Positions 54,700 through 64,000 of a stretch of 64,000 nt of DNA are shown here, in pieces. The translations under genes were made by a program, and so were the position numbers. Position 1 is the first letter of the stretch. Every line of letters begins with the position of its first letter. The stretch comes from Dacryopinax spathularia (taxonomy: Eukaryota > Basidiomycota > Dacrymycetes > Dacrymycetales > Dacrymycetaceae): contig JBBPFI010000007.1 in assembly GCA_037974965.1 (NCBI GenBank), positions 1,240,001 through 1,304,000 on the forward strand, written 5' to 3'. The notes below the pieces were generated by a model, which saw nothing but the letters and a program-made list of their open reading frames with translations, searched no databases and was not told where the DNA came from.

Positions 54700-56299
54700 T
54701 CAGATTGGCGTGCGTCGAGCTGTATGCATCATGCAGAACTCATGTAGCGCTGGATCGGTCCACGCTGCGCCGCTTTCGTATGGGACCACTCGAGCGTTCG
54801 GCCAGAACTTGTGAATCTTGTCCACCGCTGCCACGCGATCAATTGGATTCCCGCTGACAGCCGTCCCTTCCACCAGCTCCAGCTCGCGGAGCGCGCCATG
54901 TCTTATCGGCTTGCGAGACGATGGCATGAAGTCCTGGAGCTTGAGGGCCAGGGCGACGTATTGAAGTTCGGGGCAGCGCTCAGTCAGCGCCGCGAGGTCC
55001 CGCAGGCTGATTGCGTCCCCAGCCTGCGCACCTCCTACGCTGGCGAGTTCCAGATGTTGCATTCCAGGCCAGCTTCGCGCCATTTGTCCGAGATCTTCGT
55101 CGTTCCATGGTCTGTGGATGCCTTCTGCGAGCTGAGGTTGAAAGCTCCCATTAAGAATCACACTAAAGTGCTGCATGTCTGAGCAGGTCAGGAATGGCCG
55201 ATAGAAATTGTCGAGTTCGAAAGTTTCGATTGCAACTAGGCAAGAAAGGCGAAGTTCTAGGCCTTTCAGATCGATACAGCGCTTGCCGACTGCGTCCAAA
55301 GTATCCTTGACCAGTGAAACATTGTAGCGATCATATTCTTGGATCTGAGTTGCGTGATCAACATCGAGTCGTTCGAGTTTCGGTAACACGAGATACTGCA
55401 AGACCACGAGGCCAGCCGTGTTGTACTGAAGTTTCAGCTTCAGCTGTCTGATGGTGGAAAGCTCGATGAGTTTGGATGGATATTGCGGTAAATCGACTGG
55501 CCCGCGAATTTTCCAAGTGAGTTTCGACAGTCTCGTGCACTTCGAAAATTGGTTGAGGAAGTCAACGGTCGGTAGGATATCGAGCTCCAGGCTTTCCAGC
55601 GTGTCAAAGCGCTGAAACATGCGGAGGAAGGTCTTGTGCCAGGCTGGGCCGAGGGAAGGGGTAATCAGAGCGAGGTTCCTGAGGTGCGGGACCACGTCCG
55701 GTAGTAAAATGCAAAACTGAGCAGATCCCTCGGCGGGGCGCCATTCCAGGCAAAAGTCTAGTATGGTAGGCGACAGGAAAGGAAGGATGGAAAGAGGGCT
55801 GATTCCTGCGTCTAGCGACGCGGTAATTTGGCGCAAGTTCGGAAACATCGTTCCTGGCCTCGGGGGCCACTCTTCGTCAAGAGCGCGTAGACAGCTTAAC
55901 GACATCTTATCCCCGTTTTCGCCTTCCGCATGTTTTGTTTTGGTGACCGAGAAAACCAGCGCCTTCACGAGCTTGGCGCGTTCCGTTCGTACGCGCCACA
56001 ACTCTCGATTCTCGGAGAGTGAAACTTCCGATGTCTGTTCATCACGTTGGCGACTGACTGTGGGAGATGATTTCAATGTCTCTCACCCCTTCGAGCGACC
56101 CTGATGCGAGAGTTCTCGAGTTTGACGGCAATACTGAGGTCCAAGGGTACAATCCTTCGCACCGTTCCCATAGTCGTACGGAGCACGGAAAGTAGAACGA
56201 TCGGCGCACGAGGGCGACCGAGGCGAGAGTACGTTTCGATTCTATGAGATAATCCAATATCGCCTCTACGAGTTCCGTTATCTCCCAAAGATGATGCAT
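54700..56299 (-). CDS. F-box / leucine-rich repeat protein, frame disrupted
   Basis: The ATG at 56299 opens an F-box-like segment (ITELVEAILDYLIESKRTLASVALVRRSFY, split at 20: helices with L-V-A-I and CSVRLWE). The long 3' frame (54700-56070) has LRR-like repeats such as LESLELDILPTVDFLNQ, KGLELRLSCLVAIETFEL and QHLELASVGG. The two are in different frames. A third frame between them reads VPLDLSIAVKLENSRIRVA, as expected there. Joining first to third needs a one-base change or an intron; third to last fits a 29-nt GTGAG...CACAG gap. It is either a recent pseudogene, a sequence error, or a gene with very short introns. Such proteins select targets for SCF ubiquitin ligases. Confidence 0.55.
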
Positions 56300-56461
56300 G
56301 GTGTGTGGGTGAAAGGCTCCTCACAAAGAAGCGCCGGCTGCTCCTAGAGATCTCGGTTGAACCCGCATTTTCACGGGCACGGAGAAAGATTCCGTGCCCG
56401 ATCTTCCATCACAGATGTTAACATACGTTCCCTTAACTTGGGCCTGCCCGAAAGAGAGAAA

Positions 56462-58105
56462 TTACAGGAACCAGCGGAAAGATGGGTGAGCCGGTCCAGC
56501 ATGAAGTGCCTCGGTGGACACGTCCTCAACCGTCAAATTCTCTCCCATTCGTCTGTTTCTCTTTCGATTATCCAACCACATCCAGCCTCCAAGGGCTAAT
56601 GTCGCGATGACACCCAATCCAGCGGCTGCTGCCGATGTGACCAAAGCTGGCATATAGGTCGGTGCGTCCTTGGGGAGAAATATGTTGCTGGTGACGACTC
56701 CCATGAGGTTACCCAATGGGATGCCGACTGCTGTCAGAGCGCTTCGCCGTCCTTCGCTGGGAGTGTTGTTGTTATACCATGTCGCGAGCAGTACTGAAGG
56801 CGCACTCGAGCCCATACACATCAAGAATGTGGCAAAATATGCGATGCTGAGCTGGGTGTTGAGGTCGAGTGTTGCATACAGAACAAAACCGACGAAGGGG
56901 AAGACGAGAGCTAACGCCAGGTATGGCGAGCGCGCCCGGCTATGGTCGGACGCGTACGCCAGGATCAACAGGGCGACTGCTCCAGCAACATTCGGTGCGA
57001 CAGTGTACAAGTTTGTCTTGACGGTACCGTAGCCGAGACGCTGCACGATCTGGGGAAGGAAGAGCGCTACGGATTGCATGGGAATACCCATACAGATTTC
57101 GACCAGCATCCAGCCCCAGGCAACAGGGTGCAAGAAGACTCGTAGTGCGTCACGCAGCGAGAGCTTTTCGTCGATGATTGCGGAGGAATCTTGCTGAATT
57201 CGGAGATGTGCTTGTTCGCGCTCCTCTTTCGTCAGAAAGCGTGCGGTTTCGGGAGACCGCGGGAGCACGCAATAAGCGATCAGACTGATCAAGACGGTCG
57301 CGGCTCCTTCGATGAGGAAAAGGTATCTCCATGCCTGTAAGCCTCCCGAACGGATTTGGAAGACGCCGAAGGCTAGTAGTCCGCTGAACGCACTCGCGAT
57401 GTTGAAAGCCGCATAGAAGACGCCAAGGCGTCGCGCCAGTTCGCCGCGCCGGTAAAAGGTCGTGAGATAGTAGATCACCAATGGAAAGAATCCACTTTCG
57501 GCGATGCCAAGGAACCAGCGCACGGTCATCATTCCACCCTGGGCTTATGTTAGCATTACGTGCCGCGGCCAAGGTCGGACTCACAAAGTTCTTGGTCGCG
57601 GCCATGAGCAAGGTCATCCCGCCAAATGATAACATCAATATTGGTAGAACACGAGAGGGACCGAACATCTTCCCGAACATCGTTACGGGGAAGGCCGATA
57701 GGACGAAAGGTACGAAGAACACCGATAAGAGGATGTTGTACTGGTTGCCAACAAAGCCGAGATCGATGTCCATCCCTGCAACACGAGTGAGCGTTGTACT
57801 CTCTTGCTTGAAGGGCGCGAAATAGCACCATCGGTCTTGGCATTTGCAACATTACCCTTATCCAGGGCGTTGCATAGGTACATGAGCGTGAGGAGTGGAC
57901 TGTGGTCCGCATAAGTGACTCGGCTTGGAGAAGGTGGGCAGGAAAGTGTTACGTACAGCAGACATGTATCAAGTTTCCAGCAGATCGACCTCTCAATCTT
58001 GGGATCTATGGTCTGGAGACCGGGCTGCACAGCTGCGACTTCGACGCGTTCTTCCTCGCCCTTCAACGCAAAACCATCGGTGATACTCTTGTTGTCCTCC
58101 ATCAT
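56462..58105 (-). CDS. MFS anion:cation symporter, Dal5-type
   Basis: Starts MMEDNKSITDGFAL (ATG at 58105) and ends FRWFL at 56462. About five exons. LTLMYLCNALDKGNVANAKTDG and IDLGFVGNQYNILLSVFFVP are the conserved start of the Dal5/allantoate permease group. MMTVRWFLGIAESGFFPLVIYY, YRRGELARRLGVFYAAFNIAS and WRYLFLIEGAATVLISLIAY follow. Later come FLPQIVQRLGYGTVKTNLYT and CMGSSAPSVLLATWYNNN. Twelve membrane segments are expected. Members import carboxylates or vitamins such as allantoate or nicotinate; the substrate is not predictable here. Its promoter abuts the Gypsy element. Confidence 0.87.
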
Positions 58106-58436
58106 GATCGTTGGTCGCTGTTGCTGAAGGTGGCGACCGCAAGGTGTTGGCCGAACTGGGCTGAAACAGGACAGGGCAGGCCCCACTGGTTAAAGTACAG
58201 CTCATCATGTGGAGCCCGCCATCTTGGAGGTTCTGGTCCATCGAGCTTCTTTTCCATACCCCTACTGGGGCGGGTGGAGGTAATATAGTATCAATGCTGC
58301 ACAGCCATTACCGGACCGTTTCTTTGTTACCAGTGCGGATGACATTGTCGAAGAAAGTGCGGGGCTCCGCATTCGTCTATACGTCCGGCGGGCTCGTCCT
58401 CTAGGTCGTATGGCATCCGACCACTCGGTGATAGCA
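58106..58436. other. Promoter region before the retrotransposon
   Basis: 330 bases upstream of the Dal5-type gene, ending at the proposed left border of the Gypsy LTR. No gene was recognised. Confidence 0.45.
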
Positions 58437-58891
58437 TGACCTGTGTACTGTTCGTAGTTAGTTAACAAATAACAATCAATGACATTCGATATCGCCGATT
58501 CCGAATACCGCCGATAGGGCGTTACCGGCGCGCGTTATCCCTCGCCGAACGCGCCGAGCAAGCATTACCGCATGGCGTTAACCGTTGCCGAGGCGCCACG
58601 GTGGATGCACCTGAGACGTGGGACTGTGCCTGTGCCTGTGCCTGGCAGATTTGCGCAGGCAACGATTTCATACCCTTCGGCTGTTCTTGCTCTCTCTCTC
58701 TCTCTCTCTTTCCCCCCCCCCCCCTTCCTCTCTATCGTCGCGTTAGCGTTACCCGCGTTACCCTCGATCGTTAACTACCACTACTATTCATTACGGTTCT
58801 ATGAACACCACACTCCTTTTGAAAGAATCATTAACGATATCCCATTAAAAAAGAGCTACTGGTACTATCTACAGTAGTACCGGACAGTTCA
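58437..58891 (+). repeat. Candidate 5' LTR
   Basis: It begins TGACCTGT and ends ACAGTTCA, which are imperfect inverted repeats of each other (TGACCTGT against TGAACTGT). The end lies two bases before a possible primer binding site. It includes a CT microsatellite and a C-run (58688-58728) and the palindrome GGTACTA...TAGTACC (58861-58881). The second LTR cannot be compared here, so this is a prediction. Confidence 0.45.
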
Positions 58892-58893
58892 TT

Positions 58894-58911
58894 TGGAGGT
58901 CGTGCTGGGAT
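58894..58911 (+). other. Candidate tRNA primer binding site
   Basis: TGGAGGTCGTGCTGGGAT starts with TGG. Its complement reads as a tRNA 3' end: a T-stem CCCAG, an acceptor half CACGACC, a discriminator and CCA. The matching tRNA is not in this window, so the identity of the primer is open. Confidence 0.45.
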
Positions 58912-59309
58912 TTCTTATTGGTTCTTCAAAACTGCCAGTGTCGGTATAACAGAAGTTCCCTTGCCTATCGTTATCGCCCGCCATTGTCAAGACACGTCGA
59001 CGCTATTATCCGTCCCCGGAAAGGACAGCGGATTTTCTCCAGCCTATCGATCCTACCGCACCACTACCGCTTGGGGATACCGCCGGCGATACCGCCCTGA
59101 TTGTTACAACCGCGATAGAACCGAACCGAACCAGGACGACTCGAGATACCCAGGGCTCGCAAGAGGTCGACTCCACTGACACGACTTCGGCCGCCAGCTC
59201 AGTTACCCCCTTATCCACTCTCCTAGAACAACGTTTACATCAACTACCGGACCCTTCTGTCGTTAACCTCGCATCAGAGTTAGCCGATCAGTTAGACCTG
59301 CGCAACAAC

Positions 59310-61640
59310 ATGGACCCACTCGATCAGGAAGCAGAAGGACCACCAGTTCATGATAGCCCCATCCGAAGGCAAATGCCCCTCCGAAATAGTCGGGACGCCC
59401 CGTACTTCGCTTCGACGAACCCTACAGACGTGCGGCGTTACTTTGAAGATTTCGAACAGTGTGCAGATGCTTGCGGCCTGCGGGGACAAGACAGGATTCT
59501 AGCATCGGTGCGATACCCACCAGGAACAGTCGAGGAGACATGGCGGAGCCTGGCGTCCTTCACCGGTGGCGACTACGACCGATTCAAACGTGAAGTATTG
59601 GCGTTATATCCTGGCGCCGATACCGACGAAAGGCGGTATTCCCGAACGAACCTGGAAGACCTGGTAAACCGATCTGCTATGATTCCTATGAGCCACCGAG
59701 GCCAGTTGGGCGAGTACAACCGAGAATTCACAAGGATCGCTTCCTGGTTACTACGGAAGGACCGGATTTCTGTCCTCGAACGCGATCGAGAATTTCTCCG
59801 CAGATTTCATCCGGTGTTCCGCGAAAGACTCAAGCACCGGCTGCAGATTAAGTTCCCCGACAATTACCCTGATGACCCCTACCCAATGGAACACGTACTT
59901 CAAGCGGCAAACTGGCTCTTGGGTGATACCTCCGCAGAAGCGCCAGTCATTGCGTTATCCGACGGTACTTCTAGTCACTCAATCGAACCGACCGTGAAAG
60001 TCAAGACAGAGGAATCGGACGCCTTTGCCTCCATGGTGTCGAATTTGAACACATTGACCAACGCGGTCCATACTCTCCTCCAGCAGAGTCAATCGGCACC
60101 CCGACAAGGGATATACCAAGGCAACGCGCCATCTCAATCCCGACCAATACCGGCATATAACGCTCAAGGTAACGGCGGTATTCCACCCCGTTCGAATGGG
60201 TGTATCTGGTGCGACGGACCCCATATGGTAAACCAATGCCCGGACGCGGAGGAACACATACGACAGGGACTCGTAATTAGGAATGCAGAAGGTCGATTGG
60301 TTCTACCTACCGGAAGATACGTCCCCGGGTACATTCAGGCCCGAACGCTCAAAGAGAGAGTTTTACAATGGCACCGCCAATATCCCGGGAACACAACGGC
60401 AGAACTTAACGCCCAGGCCGGAATACCAACGCGCCCCAGTGCTCCCGTAAATCTCCTCACGACGCGCATGGTACCGGTGCAGGCTTTTACATTCGATACA
60501 CCAAACGTGGATATAACGCCAGTTACCGATAACCATGAGAGTATTCTCTCTGCCAGCGATCTACAAAGGATACATGTCCTACAGGCCGAAATTTCCAATA
60601 TCCGCAAGAAAGGTAAGCCTGCTGGCCGTCCGTTTCCGACAAAATATCTCGGCAAACCAGCACAACCACGCGATTCCGAGGTGGAGGGTACCGCTTCGTT
60701 ACCGACTTCAGAACGACCACCAACACATCAGGAACGATCTAATGAGGAGCCGTCCCCGGAGGAGTTAAGTTCCAAACCAGAGCCCCGTTCTCAGCTCCGG
60801 GCCCCTATCGAAAATGACGAAGTAGTTCGCCGCGTCCTCGAGCAAACTCTGGATGTACCGATTAACTTGACATTGCGCGGACTTATGGCGGTATCTGGAG
60901 AAGTACGGAAGATGTTGCATCACCAGTCGGGGGCCAAACGAATACCGAAGACTGGTGACCACGTTCTGACCTTTGGTCATCCCGAACCACGCAACACGCC
61001 CGCGAACATTCTCCCAAGTCATGAAAAGCCGGTAACGCTCGATGGAGTACCAACCCTGGCACAGGCACTACATGTTTCCGGAGCCATCGACAGTCCATCG
61101 GGTGTTATCGTTGGGAAACAACTAGTGGCGTTACGAGAAATCGATTTACTGGTTGGAGATGATGACATCCCCATGACCGGTTGTATCGATTCAGGCTCAG
61201 TGATTGTGGCTATCAACTTTCATGCCTGGAAACGACTCCGTATCCCATTCCTGCCGGACAATACCATACAGATGGAATCCGCCAACAGCCAATCCGAAAT
61301 GACGTTAGGTTGTATCCGGAACCTACGTGTGACCATCGGGCCGATCGTGTTCCTATTGCAGGTCCACATCGTGAAAGAATCTCCTTTCCATATTCTTCTC
61401 GGACGCCCCTTCCTGACTCTGTTACAATGTCAAACGCGCGACGGGACTTCAGGCGAAATGCAGTTAACGCTGAAATGCCCCAATACCGATACCCGCATTA
61501 CGATCGGTACTCGGCCCTGGAAACCCCGTCAGGCAGACCCTTCGGAGAACGCGGATGATACGGCGGCCTTCATACAAGCAAATCCGGCGCTTGCGCTCGA
61601 TCCACCTTGTGACCCCTTGCCACCTGCGGATTTTCATTAG
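59310..61640 (+). CDS. Gag-protease polyprotein of Gypsy element
   Basis: Single ORF of 776 aa from the first ATG (59310). The N-terminal half is a capsid-type retrotransposon gag domain (FEDFEQCADACGLRGQD, EYNREFTRIASWLLRK). A zinc knuckle CIWCDGPHMVNQC (C-x2-C-x3-H-x4-C) lies near 60200. A retropepsin-like aspartic protease follows near 61170, with active site GCIDSGSVIVAI and a later ILLGRPFL. Gag forms the virus-like particle; the protease cuts the polyprotein. The frame is already open from 58950, 120 codons before the ATG, with no earlier ATG. The ORF ends in TAG at 61638, six bases after a possible slippery site. Confidence 0.88.
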   Translation: MDPLDQEAEGPPVHDSPIRRQMPLRNSRDAPYFASTNPTDVRRYFEDFEQCADACGLRGQDRILASVRYPPGTVEETWRSLASFTGGDYDRFKREVLALYPGADTDERRYSRTNLEDLVNRSAMIPMSHRGQLGEYNREFTRIASWLLRKDRISVLERDREFLRRFHPVFRERLKHRLQIKFPDNYPDDPYPMEHVLQAANWLLGDTSAEAPVIALSDGTSSHSIEPTVKVKTEESDAFASMVSNLNTLTNAVHTLLQQSQSAPRQGIYQGNAPSQSRPIPAYNAQGNGGIPPRSNGCIWCDGPHMVNQCPDAEEHIRQGLVIRNAEGRLVLPTGRYVPGYIQARTLKERVLQWHRQYPGNTTAELNAQAGIPTRPSAPVNLLTTRMVPVQAFTFDTPNVDITPVTDNHESILSASDLQRIHVLQAEISNIRKKGKPAGRPFPTKYLGKPAQPRDSEVEGTASLPTSERPPTHQERSNEEPSPEELSSKPEPRSQLRAPIENDEVVRRVLEQTLDVPINLTLRGLMAVSGEVRKMLHHQSGAKRIPKTGDHVLTFGHPEPRNTPANILPSHEKPVTLDGVPTLAQALHVSGAIDSPSGVIVGKQLVALREIDLLVGDDDIPMTGCIDSGSVIVAINFHAWKRLRIPFLPDNTIQMESANSQSEMTLGCIRNLRVTIGPIVFLLQVHIVKESPFHILLGRPFLTLLQCQTRDGTSGEMQLTLKCPNTDTRITIGTRPWKPRQADPSENADDTAAFIQANPALALDPPCDPLPPADFH

Positions 61641-61663
61641 TCGAGGAGTCGGGTTCAGCCCGA
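61628..61663 (+). promoter_or_regulatory. Candidate -1 ribosomal frameshift signal
   Basis: The heptamer G-GAT-TTT (61628-61634, spaced by the gag frame) is two codons before the gag stop (CAT then TAG). Fourteen bases further a hairpin TCGGG-ttcag-CCCGA (61649-61663) can form. The pol frame is -1 relative to gag and open through this point. The layout resembles G-GAU-UUA-type retroviral signals, but the heptamer is not one of the strongest known. Confidence 0.55.
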
Positions 61664-64000
61664 GGAGACGTCTTCCTTACCACAACGCCGGTAAACTCGA
61701 TACCCCCACCAGCGTTAACAATCCTACCGACGGTAACCGCGTTACAGCGCACATACACATACGACGAGCAGCTACACTGCCTGGCCCTCAGAAAATACAA
61801 AAAGGTTGAGCATCGGGTTAAACCAGTGGCCACTACCCATCCGGAAGAGCTCAAAATACATCGCCAATTCCCTTCGGACCCCTTACAAGGCCTCCTTCCA
61901 TTACCGCACAAACCTCCGTCCTTTACGCCTGGTACTCGATTAACGCAGGAGCGTTACGAAGCTCTTGGCATTAACAAATACGGTTTCCTCTGGCCGGAGG
62001 AAGTTAAACTGGCGGCATGGATTCTCCAGACACATGAAATGGCCTTCTCGTGGGAAGAAGTGGAAATCGGTCGCTTCAGAGACGACTATTTCGACCCTGT
62101 GGTGTTCCCCATGATCGAACATACCCCCTGGCAAGACCGCAACTTACCGATACCGCCCGCGTTAGTTGAAAAAGTGATCTCTACGATCCGTGAAAAGATC
62201 CAGGCCGGTGCATATGAACCAGCACAGTCAGCGTACCGCTCAACGTGGTTTGTGGTGCTAAAGAAGAATGGAGACTTGCGCCCGGTCATTAATCTACAGC
62301 CTCTGAACGGAGTCATGATCAAGAGCTCTTCGGTACCGCCTCTTACCGAACATCTTATCGAATCCTATGGGGGCCGTGCTTGTTACTCCCTCATCGACTT
62401 CTTCCGCGGTTTTGAACAGCACAAGTTGGCTCCATCTTCCCGGGATCTTACCACTTTTCAGTCCCCTCTCGGCCCACTCCGTTACTGCGTCGCGCCCATG
62501 GGAGCACATAATATGCCAGGCATCATGCAGGATAACGTCACATTCATACTCGAACCAGAGATACCGCACATCACAACACCTTTCATTGACGACGGCGGTA
62601 TCAAAGGACCACCAACGCAATATGAGCGGGCCGACGGTACTTATGAAACTACCGCCCATAACGCCGGAATCCGCCGCTTTATCTGGGAGCATCTGGGGGA
62701 CGTTCATCGCATTCTCACACGCATCGAACATTCTGGCGCAACACTGTCCGGTGCAAAGGTTGAGATTGCTGTGCCGGAAATCATTCTCCTTGGTCACCGC
62801 TGCTCCTACGCCGGTCGCCAACCCGACCCTTCCAAAATTCAAAAGATCCTGGACTGGAAACTCCCTTGTGAGAACATCTCGGAAGTTCGTTCTTTCCTTG
62901 GTACTGTCGGGATTATGAGGACGTTCATCCGCAATTACGCACATATCGCACGCCCCCTTGAGGATCTCAAAAAGAAAAACGTGCCGTTTCACTTTAACGA
63001 CATCCATCTTACCGCGGTCCGCACCCTCCAAGCGGCGGCTCAGCAGGCGTTAGAGAATAACGTTCTCCGCCCAATCGATTACGCCTCCCCTAATCGCGTT
63101 ATCTTCGCGGTCGACTCCTCGTCTATCGCAGTCGGTTTTGTCTTATATCAACTTGACGACACTGGGCGCCGACGACCCTCCCGATTCGGTTCCATTACGT
63201 GGAATGATCGAGAGAGCCGCTATTCTCAAGCGAAGCTGGAATGCTACGGACTTTTCCGTGCCTTAAAAGCTTACCGCGTTTGGCTCATCGGCCTCTCTAC
63301 TTTCACTCTAGAGGTTGATGCCCAATATCTGAAAGGCATGATTCGTCACCCTGATATCCAGCCTAATACTACCATCAATCGTTGGCTGGCCTACATTGCC
63401 CTGTTTAACTTCGACCTCGTTCACGTGCCTGCGGAAAAGCATACCGCCCCGGATGGTCTCTCCCGCCGCCCACCTACCACCACTGATCCCACTCAAGAGG
63501 ATGTTCCTGAATATGACGAAGACACCCTCAACCTATCAACGACACCTGTTCTTTTCCTTTACCTATCGTTGACCTTTCCCCGCCGTCCCCCCCTTCCCAG
63601 GCCTGGAGTGCCTGTCTTTTTTTGGCCCGAAGAGGGAGACCTGCCGCACGAAAAGCCGAATAACGCACCGTTATCGCCGCTTACGACACCCCCTCAATCA
63701 CCAACGAGTGAAACTCCCTCCTTACCAGACCAGCGCCTGCACAAGGTGGATGAGGGCCATTATATATCGTCCCCATTAACCACGCCGCCGGATAGCCCAG
63801 TAACGTGGCAGGAACGAGAACTGCCCTGGGCCACAGAGGGTCACTTATCGGAAGTACCGATGGCGGTACCTGAACAGGGCCCACCGGAGTGGAACGATAC
63901 AATAACGCCGAGTTTGTCCTTCTTACCGCGTTCCTCTAACGCCGCCAAGATGGACACGGATATTCAGAAGATCATCAAATACCAGCGTACATTGAAGCGA
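61628..64000 (+). CDS. Pol polyprotein (RT-RNase H) of Gypsy element, partial
   Basis: A frame in -1 relation to gag runs from the overlap to the last base of the window without a stop, almost 800 codons, and continues outside. It has no early ATG, as expected for a fusion made by frameshifting. RT motifs: STWFVVLKKNGDLRPVINLQ, CYSLIDFFRGFEQ, FQSPLGPLRYCVAPMG, and the catalytic FIDDGG. The RNase H part has VIFAVDSSSIAVGFVLYQLD, YSQAKLECYGLFRAL and LEVDAQYLKGM, then HVPAEKHTAPDGLSR. A Pro-rich spacer follows after about 63480; the integrase should lie beyond. Confidence 0.88.

Larger units (their letters stand above)
58437..64000 (+). mobile_element. Ty3/Gypsy LTR retrotransposon, 5' part
   Basis: Candidate 5' LTR (58437-58891), primer binding site, a Gag-protease ORF and a pol frame with RT and RNase H, continuing past the window. 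Order protease-RT-RNase H is that of Ty3/Gypsy, and the RT block FIDDGGIKGPPTQYERADGT is of the lineage common in basidiomycete genomes. All frames are open, so the copy may be recent. The 3' LTR, integrase and target duplication lie outside the window, so the left border is provisional. Confidence 0.85.

Noticed and set aside
1-64000. CRISPR arrays, rRNA genes, toxin genes
   Set aside because: No regularly spaced repeats, no rRNA-like sequence and no recognisable toxin gene were seen; the window is eukaryotic nuclear DNA.

Overview
The window is nuclear DNA of a basidiomycete fungus. Genes are packed on both strands and most are broken by short GT-AG introns of about 45-60 nt. The contents fit this: a secreted glycoprotein of the basidiomycete macrofage-activating-glycoprotein type, a basidiomycete Ty3/Gypsy lineage, a Plavaka-like CACTA transposon, and ordinary fungal housekeeping genes. 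I could not fix the order or species. All exon structures were read by eye, so small boundary errors are likely.

Left part (1-33 kb). A dynamin-like GTPase runs off the left edge. It is followed by a GPI-type secreted glycoprotein, the Golgi Ypt6/Rab6 exchange factor subunit RIC1, and two tandem paralogues of an alpha/beta-hydrolase fold protein that seem to lack the nucleophile serine. Next come a membrane-anchored GH5 glucanase, a polysaccharide deacetylase, a ZNG1/CobW zinc metallochaperone, an intron-containing tRNA-Arg, a Gfo/Idh/MocA oxidoreductase, ERG28, a Mediator MED19-like subunit, the tRNA-thiolation protein NCS2/CTU2 and a small heat-shock protein.

Middle (33.28-43.75 kb). A complete 10.5 kb CACTA-type (CMC/Plavaka-like) DNA transposon has landed between the HSP20 gene and COX10. 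It has CACTAGA terminal inverted repeats, a perfect 3-bp GGT target duplication, an intact transposase and several further spliced genes of unknown function. It also carries a repeated 18-bp palindrome and a left end folded into three consecutive perfect hairpins. This is the most interesting part of the window.

Right part (44-64 kb). COX10, a ZNF830-like splicing factor, a monocarboxylate-type MFS transporter, a SARAF-like calcium-entry regulator, a sugar transporter with an 11-nt micro-exon, an F-box protein with a broken frame, and a Dal5-type MFS transporter. The window ends inside a Ty3/Gypsy retrotransposon with a candidate 5' LTR, primer binding site, a Gag-protease ORF, a candidate -1 frameshift signal, and an RT-RNase H frame open to the last base.

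The host genes are mostly unrelated housekeeping functions; I see no biosynthetic cluster. The only local functional groupings are the tandem hydrolase pair and the set of genes carried together by the CACTA element.
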